Positions 24,081-32,789 of a stretch of 64,000 bases of DNA are shown one piece after another; positions within the stretch are counted from its first letter, which is position 1, and each line of letters begins with the position of its first letter. The stretch is from Platerodrilus igneus (Eukaryota; Arthropoda; Insecta; Coleoptera; Lycidae). The position numbers were made by a program, and so were the translations under genes. The stretch lies in the NCBI GenBank assembly GCA_036346225.1, contig JARFIW010000139.1:186001-250000 (forward strand), in the 5' to 3' direction. The notes under the pieces are model-generated. The model searched no databases, was not told the DNA's origin, and saw nothing but the letters and a program-made list of their open reading frames with translations.

Positions 24081-27000
24081 ATAGTAGGGGATAAAGAATA
24101 CTACTATAGTAAGCCTGCTTATCGTAAAAGGCGATTAAAAGGCGCAGCAAGGGGCAGCAGCCTTGCTGGCTAAAAGATATTGGTGGAGAGTCGGTTGGTC
24201 TCGGGCGATCCTCAATAATTTACAAGCTTGTTGGGGGTTGGCCGTGACGGATACGGCTTTTTGCTAAAATCTTTAAAAACTGCGATGTGGAAAGATATGG
24301 GAGCCTACCACAATATTTCCCAGGTGTGCGTGGCCTAAAACACGAAATACATATGATGGAGAGCTCACAAGTAAAATTCTTGTCCGGAGGTAAAATACTC
24401 CCTCATTCGGATCTCCGGGAGTGGGAACTTGGGGCTCGTCATCGTAAGAATATAAAACAACAGTTCGATTTAGTGATAGGAACTTGGAATGTAAGATCAT
24501 TACTTAGAGTAGATAAGTTAACGAATTTATTAGTCGAAATGAGAAAGGGAAAGCTAGACATTTTAGGTATTAGTGAGGTGAGATGGCCAGATAGTAATGA
24601 CTTTTGGAAAGATAATTATAGAATAATTACAACTTCTTCAACTAATGGACAGGCAGGCGTAGGAATAGTGTTAGGTAAAAGATTAGGGCATAAAGTTAAA
24701 GAGTACTTACAATTTAGTGATAGAATAATTATGGTTAGATTAAGTACAAAACGCACAGACACTGTTTTAGTACAGGTTTACATGCCAATACGAGGGTGAG
24801 GAAGTAGAAAAGGTATACGAGGATATAAATAGTATAGTGAGAAAAGTAAAAGGAGATGAGAATTTAATAGTTATGAGCGATTTTAATGCGTCAGTGGGAG
24901 AAGGTAGTGAGGGAAAAATGGTAGGAAAATTTGGGTATGGCAGACGAAATGATAGAGGAGAAAGATTAGTTGAGTTTTGCCAGAAACATAGATTAGTAAC
25001 TGTAAACACCCTATTCGAACAACATGTTAGGAGAAGATATACATGGAAAGCGCCAGGTGATAGGGCTAGATACCAAATAGATTATATTTTAGTTAAACAA
25101 AGATTTAGAAACCAAGTTAAAAACTGTCGTAGTTATCCAGGGGCTGACATAGATAGCGATCATAACTTAGTTAAAATGAAGTGTAAACTAAAATTCAAAA
25201 AATTGAGAAAGGTTAAAAGAGATGGGTGGGATCTAGGTAAGCTTAATGATAGTAGGGTAAAAGAGGAATATAAGCAAGTATTAGATATTAAGAGCAAAGA
25301 GATAGCTGTAGGAGGGAACGTAGAAAATAGATGGAAAGAAATAAAACTGACTGTACATGATACAGCAACACATACTATAGGTAAGAAAAAAATAGAAGCG
25401 AGAAAACCGTGGGTAACAAAGGAGATATTAGTTTTAATACAGAATAGAAGAAAGCTTAAAAATATAATACAGTTAGAAATACGATAGTACATGAGTGTAG
25501 AAAACTATAAATAAATGGATGGAGGAGAATTGTAAGGGAATACAAGATGATTTGAGAGTAGGTAAGACAGACAGGGCTTACAGGGCAGTTAAAAAGTTTT
25601 TTGGGGAAGATAGGAAAAAATATAATGGTATTAGAGACGAGAATATTGAGCTTCTAATAAATAAAGTTGAGATAGCAGATAGATGGAAAGATATTTAGAA
25701 GATTTATATAAGGGAGACGATATGGATGAGTTAGAGAACGACCAAGAAGAGGATGTAGAAATAGAGTTCTTAATATTAAGAGAGGAATTTGATAGAGCTG
25801 TGAGGGATCTTAAACTAAATAAAGCGCCAGGGATAGACGATATTCCCGCAGAATTAATAAAATATGCAAGTCAGAAAACTATAGACAGATTATATGAACT
25901 AGTAAAAGTAATATATGACACAGGTGAGGTTCCAATAGATTTCGAAAAAAATATTATTATCCCAATCCCAAAAAAGTCAGGAGCTGATAGGTGTGAGAAT
26001 TTTAGAACGGTTAGTTTAACTTCTCATGCTTCCAAAATACTAACAATAATAATTAAAAATAGAGTAGAAGCTTTGACTGAGAATTATTTAGGCGAAGACC
26101 AATATGGTTTTCGTAAAGACAGAGGGACTAGAGAACCGATACTAATGATTAGGCTAATTATCGAAAAAGGCTACAAAAATAAAAAGACTCATTTCGCGTT
26201 TGTAGATTTAGAAAAAGCATTTGATAGGGTTAATTGGATTGTTATGTTCAGGGTTTTGCAAAAATAGGAATCTCTCATAGGGATAGAAAATTATTTACAG
26301 TCTATATAAAAACCAAAGCGTAGTAATTAGATTGGATGAAATAGAAAAGGAAGCTAAGATTAGAAATGGTGTTAGACAGGGTTGTATACTGTCTCCTTGA
26401 TTTTAATGTTTATATTGAGGAAGCTTTAAACTTAGCTAGAGAGACAAAAGAGATAGGTATTAGTGTACAGGGACAGAAAGTAGACATGTTACGTTTTGCA
26501 GATGATATAGCCATTATAGCAGAGTCTAGAAAAGAGTTAGGAGAGTTTTTAAATATTTTAGATGAGATACTACGGGGTAACTATAGTATGAGAATTAACT
26601 CAGTAAAGACAAAGATAATGACAAGTGAGTTACAGCCTAGTTCTAAACCAAAATTAAAAATAGGTAATACCGAGTTAGAGGAGGTAGATGCATTTTGCTA
26701 CTTAGGTAGTATAATTACAAAGGATGGACGTAGCAGAAGGGATATAGTAGCTAGAATAGCTCAAGCTAGAAAAATGTTTTTAAAAAAGAAAAACTTACTA
26801 ATAGCTAATAGTATTAGTTTAGATAATAGAAAAAGTTTCTTAAAGTCGTACGTATGGAGCGTTCTACTATACGGTAGTGAGACTTGGACAATTGAAGAAG
26901 TAGATAAGAAAAAGATAGAAGCTTTTGAAACTTGGTGATATAGGAGAATGTTAAAGATTAGTTGGACAGATAGAGTAACAAACGAGGAAGTTTATAGAAG

Positions 27001-27285
27001 GATAGGTGATGATCCCTGTATGTCGAAACAATTGAAGGTCATGCGAGATAGAATGATAGGGCACCAATTAAGACATGAGGGACTATTTAGTAAAGTCTTA
27101 GATTAAAGACTACCAAATAAAAATAGAGTAGGAAGGCCTAGACAAAGCTATATTAGTCAAATTATTAGAGATTTAGGATGTGAAGGGTATGAGGACCTTT
27201 TTAGACTAGCTCAGAATAGAAAAGAATTTAGAGCTGCGTCAAACCGACTTTAAGTAAGTTCGAAAACAAAACAAAAAAAAAATCA
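24081..27285 (+). mobile_element. Near full-length RTE/BovB-like LINE
   Basis: Begins directly after the left target duplication, has about 200 bases of leader, then endonuclease and reverse transcriptase, and ends with CTTTAAGTAAGTTCGAAAACAAAAC before a short A-rich run. Other copies of this 3' end (30163-30337, 36885-36980, 21005-21140) and their short ATGATG tails mark it as a family. This copy lacks the ATGATG tail and passes straight into satellite DNA at about 27286. Confidence 0.85.
24287..27253 (+). pseudogene. LINE ORF: AP-like endonuclease plus reverse transcriptase
   Basis: A single broken polyprotein. Endonuclease (about 24480-25170): GTWNVRSL, LDILGISEVRW (catalytic Glu), VQVYMP, VMSDFNASVG, YQIDYILVKQ and DSDHNLVKM, the complete set of exonuclease-endonuclease-phosphatase motifs, with a frameshift near 24800. 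A basic linker follows. Reverse transcriptase (about 25800-26560): KAPGIDDIPAELIKY, ENFRTVSLTSHASKI, DQYGFRKDRGTREPI, FAFVDLEKAFDRVNW (catalytic Asp), NGVRQGCILSP (about 26365), LRFADDIAII (the DD box). C-terminal part: FCYLGSIIT, LYGSETWTI and GRPRQSYISQIIRDLG up to TAA at 27251-27253. Breaks: frameshifts near 24800 and 26270-26365, a stop after 25487, in-frame TGA at 26936-26938 and TAA at about 27104. All domains are present but it cannot encode one protein. RTE/BovB-type order and motifs support the family call. Confidence 0.9.
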
Positions 27286-30042
27286 GTTAACTAAATGTCA
27301 CCAGGACATAACTCACAATTAGTTAGCGGTCTGGCATGTTGGTAGCGTTTCGTTGCTTAAGCCTTACCATAACATATAATTTAATAAACGTCACCATGAC
27401 ATAACTCACAATTAGTTAGCGGTCTGGCATGTTGTTAGCGTTTCGTTGCTTAAGCCTTACATTAACATATAATTTAATAAACGTCACCATGACATAACTC
27501 ACCATCGGGTAGCGGTCTGGCATGTTGGTAGCGATTTGTTGCTTAAGCCTTACCATAACATATAATTTAATAAACGTCACCATGACATAACTCACAATTA
27601 GGTAGCGGTCTGGCATGTTGGTAGCGATTTGTTGCTTAAGCCTTACCATAACATATAATTTAATAAACGTCACCATGACATAACTCACAATTAGGTAGCG
27701 GTCTGGCATGTTAGTAGCGTTTCGTTGCTTAAGCCTTACCATAACATATAATTTAATAAACGTCACCATGACATAACTCACAATTAGGTAGCGGTCTGGC
27801 ATGTTAGTAGCGTTTCGTTGCTTAAGCCTTACCATAACATATAATTTAATAAACGTCACCATGACATAACTCACAATTAGGTAGCGGTCTGGCATGTTGG
27901 TAGCGATTTGTTGCTTAAGCCTTATCATAACATATAATTTAATAAACGTCACCATGACATAACTCACAATTAGGTAGCGGTCTGGCATGTTGGTAGCGTT
28001 TCGTTGCTTAAGCCTTACCATAACATATAATTTAATAAACGTCACCATGACATAACTCACATTTAGGTAGCGGTCTGGCATGTTAGTAGCGTTTCGTTGC
28101 TTAAGCCTTACCATAACATATAATTTAATAAACGTCACCATGACATAACTCACAATTAGGTAGCGGTCTGGCATGTTGGTAGCGTTTGTTGCTTAAGCCT
28201 TACATAACATATAATTTAATAAACGTCACCATGACATAACTCACAATTAGGTAGCGGTCTGGCATGTTAGTAGCGTTTCGTTGCTTAAGCCTTACCATAA
28301 CATATAATTTAATAAACGTCACCATGACATAACTCACAATTAGGTAGCGGTCTGGCATGTTGGTAGCGTTTCTTGCTTAAGCCTTACCATAACATATAAT
28401 TTAATAAACGTCACCATGACATAACTCACAATTAGGTAGCGGTCTGGCATGTTGGTAGCGTTTCGTTGCTTAAGCCTTACCATAACATATAATTTAATAA
28501 ACGTCACCATGACATAACTCACAATTAGGTAGCGGTCTGGCATGTTGGTAGCGTTTCGTTGCTTAAGCCTTACCATAACATATAATTTAATAAACGTCAC
28601 CATGACATAACTCACAATTAGGTAGCGGTCTGGCATGTTGGTAGCGTTTCGTTGCTTAAGCCTTACCATAACATATAATTTAATAAACGTCACCATGACA
28701 TAACTCACAATTAGGTAGCGGTCTGGCATGTTGGTAGCGTTTGTTGCTTAAGCCTTACCATAACATATAATTTAATAAACGTCACCATGACATAACTCAC
28801 AATTAGGTAGCGGTCTGCATGTTGTAGGTTTGTTGCTTAACCTTACCATAACATATAATTTAATAAACGTCACCATGACATAACTCACAATTAGGTAGCG
28901 GTCTGCATGTTGTAGCGTTTGTTGCTTAAGCCTTACCATAACATATAATTTAATAAACGTCACCATGACATAACTCACAATTAGGTAGCGGTCTGGCATG
29001 TTGGTAGCGTTTGTTGCTTAAGCCTTACCATAACATATAATTTAATAAACGTCACCATGACATAACTCACAATTAGGTAGCGGTCTGCATGTTGGTAGCG
29101 TTTGTTGCTTAAGCCTTACCATAACATATAATTTAATAAACGTCACCATGCATAACTCACAATTAGGTAGCGGTCTGGCATGTTGTAGCGTTTGTTGTAA
29201 GCCTTACCATAACATATAATTTAATAAACGTCACCATGACATAACTCACAATTAGGTAGCGGTCTGGCATGTTGTAGGTTTCGTTGCTTAAGCCTTACCA
29301 TAACATATAATTTAAACTCCATGACATAATCACATAGGTAGTCTGCATGTTGAGCTTCGTTGCTAACTACATAACATATAATTTAAAACTACCAACATAA
29401 TCAAATTAGTAGGGTTGAGTTGTAGGTTTGTTGCTTAAGCTTACTACATTAAAACCAATGGGTGTTTTACTCAATTAAACAATGGGTGTTTTACTCAATT
29501 AAACAATGGGTGTTTTACTCAAAATATTAAACGCTACATGGGTGTTGCTTAAGCCTTACCATAACATATAATTTAATAAACGTCACCATGACATAACTCA
29601 CAATTAGGTAGCGGTCTGGCATGTTAGTAGCGTTTCGTTGCTTAAGCCTTACCATAACATATAATTTAATAAACGTCACCATGACATAACTCACAATTAG
29701 GTAGCGGTCTGGCATGTTGGTAGCGTTTCGTTGCTTAAGCCTTACCATAACATATAATTTAATAAACGTCACCATGACATAACTCACAATTAGGTAGCGG
29801 TCTAGCATGTTGGTAGCGATTTGTTGCTTAAGCCTTACCATAACATATAATTTAATAAACGTCACCATGGCATAACTCACAATTAGGTAGCGGTCTGGCA
29901 TGTTGGTAGCGATTTGTTGCTTAAGCCTTACCATAACATATAATTTAATAAACGTCACCATGACATAACTCACAATTAGGTAGCGGTCTGGCATGTTGGT
30001 AGCGTTTCGTTGCTTAAGCCTTACCATAACATATAATTTAAC
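27286..30042. repeat. 93-bp satellite array, about 29 units
   Basis: Tandem unit of 93 bp containing CACCATGACATAACTCACAA, GGTAGCGGTCTGGCATGTTG and GCTTAAGCCTTACCATAAC. The period was checked at 27421 and 27514. Two main variants differ at CGTTTCG versus CGATTTG before TTGCTTAAGCC. Because 93 is 31 x 3 and the minus strand lacks stops in one frame, the array yields artificial 31-residue repeat frames (27416-28174, 28340-28729, 29527-30027). Units from about 28180 to 29450 carry many single-base deletions and the stretch 29300-29450 is barely recognisable; clean units resume at about 29534. The array lies inside the LINE-bounded insertion. Confidence 0.97.
29453..29528. repeat. 24-bp tandem repeat, three units
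   Basis: The unit CAATGGGTGTTTTACTCAAT plus TAAA is repeated three times (the third truncated) in the middle of the degenerate part of the satellite array. It is unrelated in sequence to the 93-bp unit. Confidence 0.9.
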
Positions 30043-30162
30043 ACTTTTCCTTTTTGAAGTGGATAACCAGGTTATATTTCATTTCCTTATAAATGGTAAT
30101 CATGTAAACATGTTAGAGTTCTTTAACAACCATCAGGTTGCTAATATCTATGTAGAGCCAGC

Positions 30163-30337
30163 TGGATAGGAAAAGATAGAAGGATATAGGAAGACCTAGA
30201 CCAAACTATATTAGTCAAATTATTAGAAATTTAGGTTGGGAAGGGTATGTAGAGCTTTCTAGATTAGCACAGAATAGATAAGAAGTTAGAGCTGCCTCAA
30301 ACCGACCTTAAGTAAGGTCGAAAACAAAATGATGATG
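30163..30337 (+). mobile_element. LINE 3' end at the far side of the satellite
   Basis: Matches the last ~170 bases of the LINE at 24081-27285 (CCTAGACCAAACTATATTAG through CCGACCTTAAGTAAGGTCG) and ends AACAAAATGATGATG, immediately followed by the right target duplication at 30338. This is the true 3' boundary of the insertion. The 120 bases between the satellite and this fragment are unrecognised. Confidence 0.9.
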
Positions 30338-30344
30338 AGCACCT
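30338..30344. repeat. Target site duplication, right copy (AGCACCT)
   Basis: Right partner of 24074-24080; directly follows the ATGATGATG tail of the LINE 3' end. Confidence 0.9.
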
Positions 30345-31105
30345 TATTTAAACTGAACTATTTGTCGCTCGACTGGATATAGTCCAAAAAAGTTATATTT
30401 CGGGAGGGTTACTGAAAATCCGTTAAAAGAACCCTTTCATTTTCCATAAACTGCATTCCTTGGTAAAAATAAACTAGAATTATTGGTTTTAGCTTATAAT
30501 CGGTTGAGATCAAGAGCGGAAAAACGAAAACACCGTCAAGATGAAAATCAAAAATTATAGAATTTAAACCTGAGGACAAGGTGTTAATTTGTAACTATCT
30601 TCAGTTCAGCAGAAACTCGCGAAATCAAAAAGTCTTTTTTTTTGTATTAGGGACCACCTGCGTGATGTTGAAGAAAAATGTATCAATTCGTATTTACTGC
30701 AGTATAAAGCAAATGGGCGTTGTTTAAGGCCCGAAAATGTATGTATATTAAAGTCTATTGTCAAACCCTATTCGGGATCACCTCTGTGTCCGACTAGTAT
30801 TAAGTTCGCCTAGCTCTAGTTGAAGTTAAGAGGGGGATAATGTGGGCGGCCTTGTTCGGTTGTTGTCAAAATGAAAATATTCATTAGTAATAAATTTTGG
30901 AAACAAAAAAGTTAAAGCTATTAGTTATTAGGCTAGTAGCAGACCCACCCTAATATGTGAATGACTCTTGTTATATGTTTCTGTGTGAGTTAGCCTTATT
31001 TTATTATTATATATTGATCTTGTGGTCTCAATGTTTGTTATTTTAAAGATATAGTCCATTCGATTTAACTTTAGGATGACGTCAAATGTAGTAATGAAGT
31101 ATTGA
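30338..31105 (+). mobile_element. Ty3/gypsy copy B, 3' part with likely LTR start
   Basis: Begins with the right AGCACCT target copy and continues copy B after the LINE-satellite insertion. It matches the reverse of 14366-15110. A purine tract (AGAGGGGGATAA, about 30828-30839) followed by TGTGGGCGGCC at about 30840 looks like a polypurine tract and LTR start; the LTR end is not defined. The minus-strand 77-codon frame over 30928-31161 has no recognised domain. Confidence 0.75.
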
Positions 31106-31318
31106 CAGCTGTATGCAAATAAATACCTAGATTTGCGCTTGAAGGGTATTGCATTTAACACAATAGAAGTTGGTAGCTCTGTACGGTATTGCCCCCAATT
31201 CTTCTTGTCAATGGGAATATTCCAATAACTTTCATTAAATATATTATAATTTAAGCTAGCATTGGCAATGTGGTATTTTATTCAGTTATGACGTCATTCT
31301 AAAGTTAAACCGAATGGA
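31055..31318. repeat. 29-bp inverted pair, 206 bp apart
   Basis: 31055-31083 and 31290-31318 are reverse complements at 27 of 29 positions (core GACGTCAT-CTAAAGTTAAA). The left copy belongs to gypsy copy B; the same sequence occurs once at the end of copy A (about 14389-14417). It could be a small inverted-repeat element or a foldback; no target duplication was identified. Confidence 0.65.
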
Positions 31319-32015
31319 CTAGAGTTGTTTTTTTTTTATACTAGCGGTTGAATCCACCACTTACATTTAGATTTACTGTTCAATTCGATGGATATTTTAT
31401 TTCCTGAATAGGGCGCCAGCAAAGAGTATTGAAATTTACAGTTAGTTCCATATACAAACGTTACAATATTCAGTAAAAACACGGTGTGAATTGACCATGG
31501 GTCCAACGGTATAGCTATTTTTGCACCTATAATCTGGATCATTCAGCCCCTCTGCAACAAATTGTATTCTTGGTCGTTTTTAAATTTCCATAGATTAGGA
31601 ATTCCATCCCTAAGTGCTTTGGACAAAGCGAAATCTAGGTATTTCTTCAACTTGCTAGTTGTATTGCGTCCTCTAATAAAGGCCGCACAAGTGCATGATG
31701 CAATTCGTCCTAGAGAGTCTGAGCATGTTTCGCAAATAAGATAACACCGTTGGATATGTTAAATTTTGCTCTTAAAAGAAAGGAAACAAACGCTAACAAT
31801 CTCTCTAAATCGTTTAATAAAACTTAACTATATAACGTTCGTGTGAAAGGAGTAATTGGAAAAGTGTCTAAGTGGCGAAAGATCTTGTTAGCCATTTGAT
31901 TTTTTCAATGCTTCATCCGAAGATACTACATTGGCCAGTAAGTTTTTATTTACCTGAAAAGTTTGAATTTTGCAGAACCCTTGCAAGTAAGGTAAGGATC
32001 TTTAACGTGCGTGAC
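31319..32015. other. Unrecognised DNA before the CA microsatellite
   Basis: No supported gene. The 68-codon minus-strand and 60-codon plus-strand frames have no motifs. Confidence 0.4.
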
Positions 32016-32037
32016 AACACACACACACACACGCGCG

Positions 32038-32110
<73 letters not shown>
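32016..32110. repeat. (CA)n microsatellite
   Basis: A CA run of about 95 bases interrupted once by GCGCGCC at about 32033-32039. Read through in frame it gives a false Thr-His repeat protein. Confidence 0.97.
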
Positions 32111-32114
<4 letters not shown>

Positions 32115-32184
32115 ACTACATTTTATCTCTTGTCGGAACGAGGGCGTATTTTTGTGAAAAACTCTCGCCTAACATTTTTCAAGC

Positions 32185-32258
32185 GGACCGTGTCGGGATT
32201 TGAACCCAGGACCTTGGGGATAGTAGTCACACGCGTACCAACTACACCACGGAGCCGC
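32185..32258 (-). tRNA. tRNA-like sequence (SINE head or pseudogene)
   Basis: The minus strand has a Pol III A box TGGTGTAGTTGG and a B box GGTTCAAATCC with a GGG/CCC T-stem core. The acceptor ends (GCGG...CCGC) pair partly, but the stem has mismatches and the anticodon arm (GACTACTATCCCCAAGGTC) pairs only weakly, so I do not assign an anticodon. This is not a plausible working tRNA. Confidence 0.5.
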
Positions 32259-32379
32259 TCCCCTATCGCGCACCATTGAATATCGGTGAAATAGGGTATA
32301 TTTTTAAAAAACAATAGAAAGGGAAATGTGCAAAAGATACAAAAAGAAACTAGCACAAGGGCAAGCCATACTTAACAAG

Positions 32380-32785
32380 ACAAGCAAGTGCTATGTTCGA
32401 GAACAACAAATAGAAACGCGGGCAGTAGGAGAAGCGGGCCGAAAAATATAGAAGCCTTTGAACTGCGGTGCTACAGACGTATGATGGTATCATGTACAGA
32501 CAAAGTTAAGAACGAAGAGATACTAAAAACGGTAGAAGAAGAAGAAATATTTGGAAAACAGTAAAACATAGGAGATATAGGAGGATAGGAAGCTTGAGCA
32601 AATAGCGCGGCATATATTAAAAATAGAGAAAGGAAAAAGAAGAGGTAGAGGTAGACCTAAATTAGATTGTTGCAATAGATAGTGAAAGATGTAGGCTGTG
32701 GCATTTCAGAGAAATGTGTAGGTTAGGTCAGAATAGAAAACAATGGAGGTACGCGTCCAACCAGTTCTAGTTTGAAGCCCTAATG
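32380..32785 (+). pseudogene. LINE C-terminal fragment
   Basis: Shifted frames read NIEAFELRCYRRMM, CTDKVKNEEILKTVEEE and RGRGRPKLDCC, ending in a Gln-Asn-Arg segment and an ATGATGATG tail at about 32778-32787. It matches the C-terminus of the minus-strand LINE at 47988-48287 (MWCYRRTMKIPWTDKVKNKD, RGRPRLDCC). It carries no RT catalytic region. Confidence 0.8.
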
Positions 32786-32789
32786 ATGA

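Larger units (their letters stand above)
32016..32258 (-). mobile_element. Candidate tRNA-derived SINE with TG/CA tail
   Basis: On the minus strand, a tRNA-like head (32258-32185) is followed by a body of about 75 nt and then a (TG)n tract. This is the same plan as 234-443 (tRNA-like head, short body, dinucleotide tract on the 3' side), supporting a SINE family, although tails and bodies differ. Confidence 0.45.

Noticed and set aside
27416..30027. Long minus-strand frames repeating MPDRYLIVSYVMVTF
   Set aside because: They are the translation of a 93-bp satellite whose period is divisible by three. The frame breaks wherever units have indels, and there is no domain or start context.
27286..30042. 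CRISPR-like regular repeats
   Set aside because: The units are head-to-tail with no variable spacers, and the host is eukaryotic.
31872..32279. 135-codon frame with a Thr-His repeat
   Set aside because: It is a read-through of the (CA)n microsatellite and a tRNA-like sequence on the other strand.
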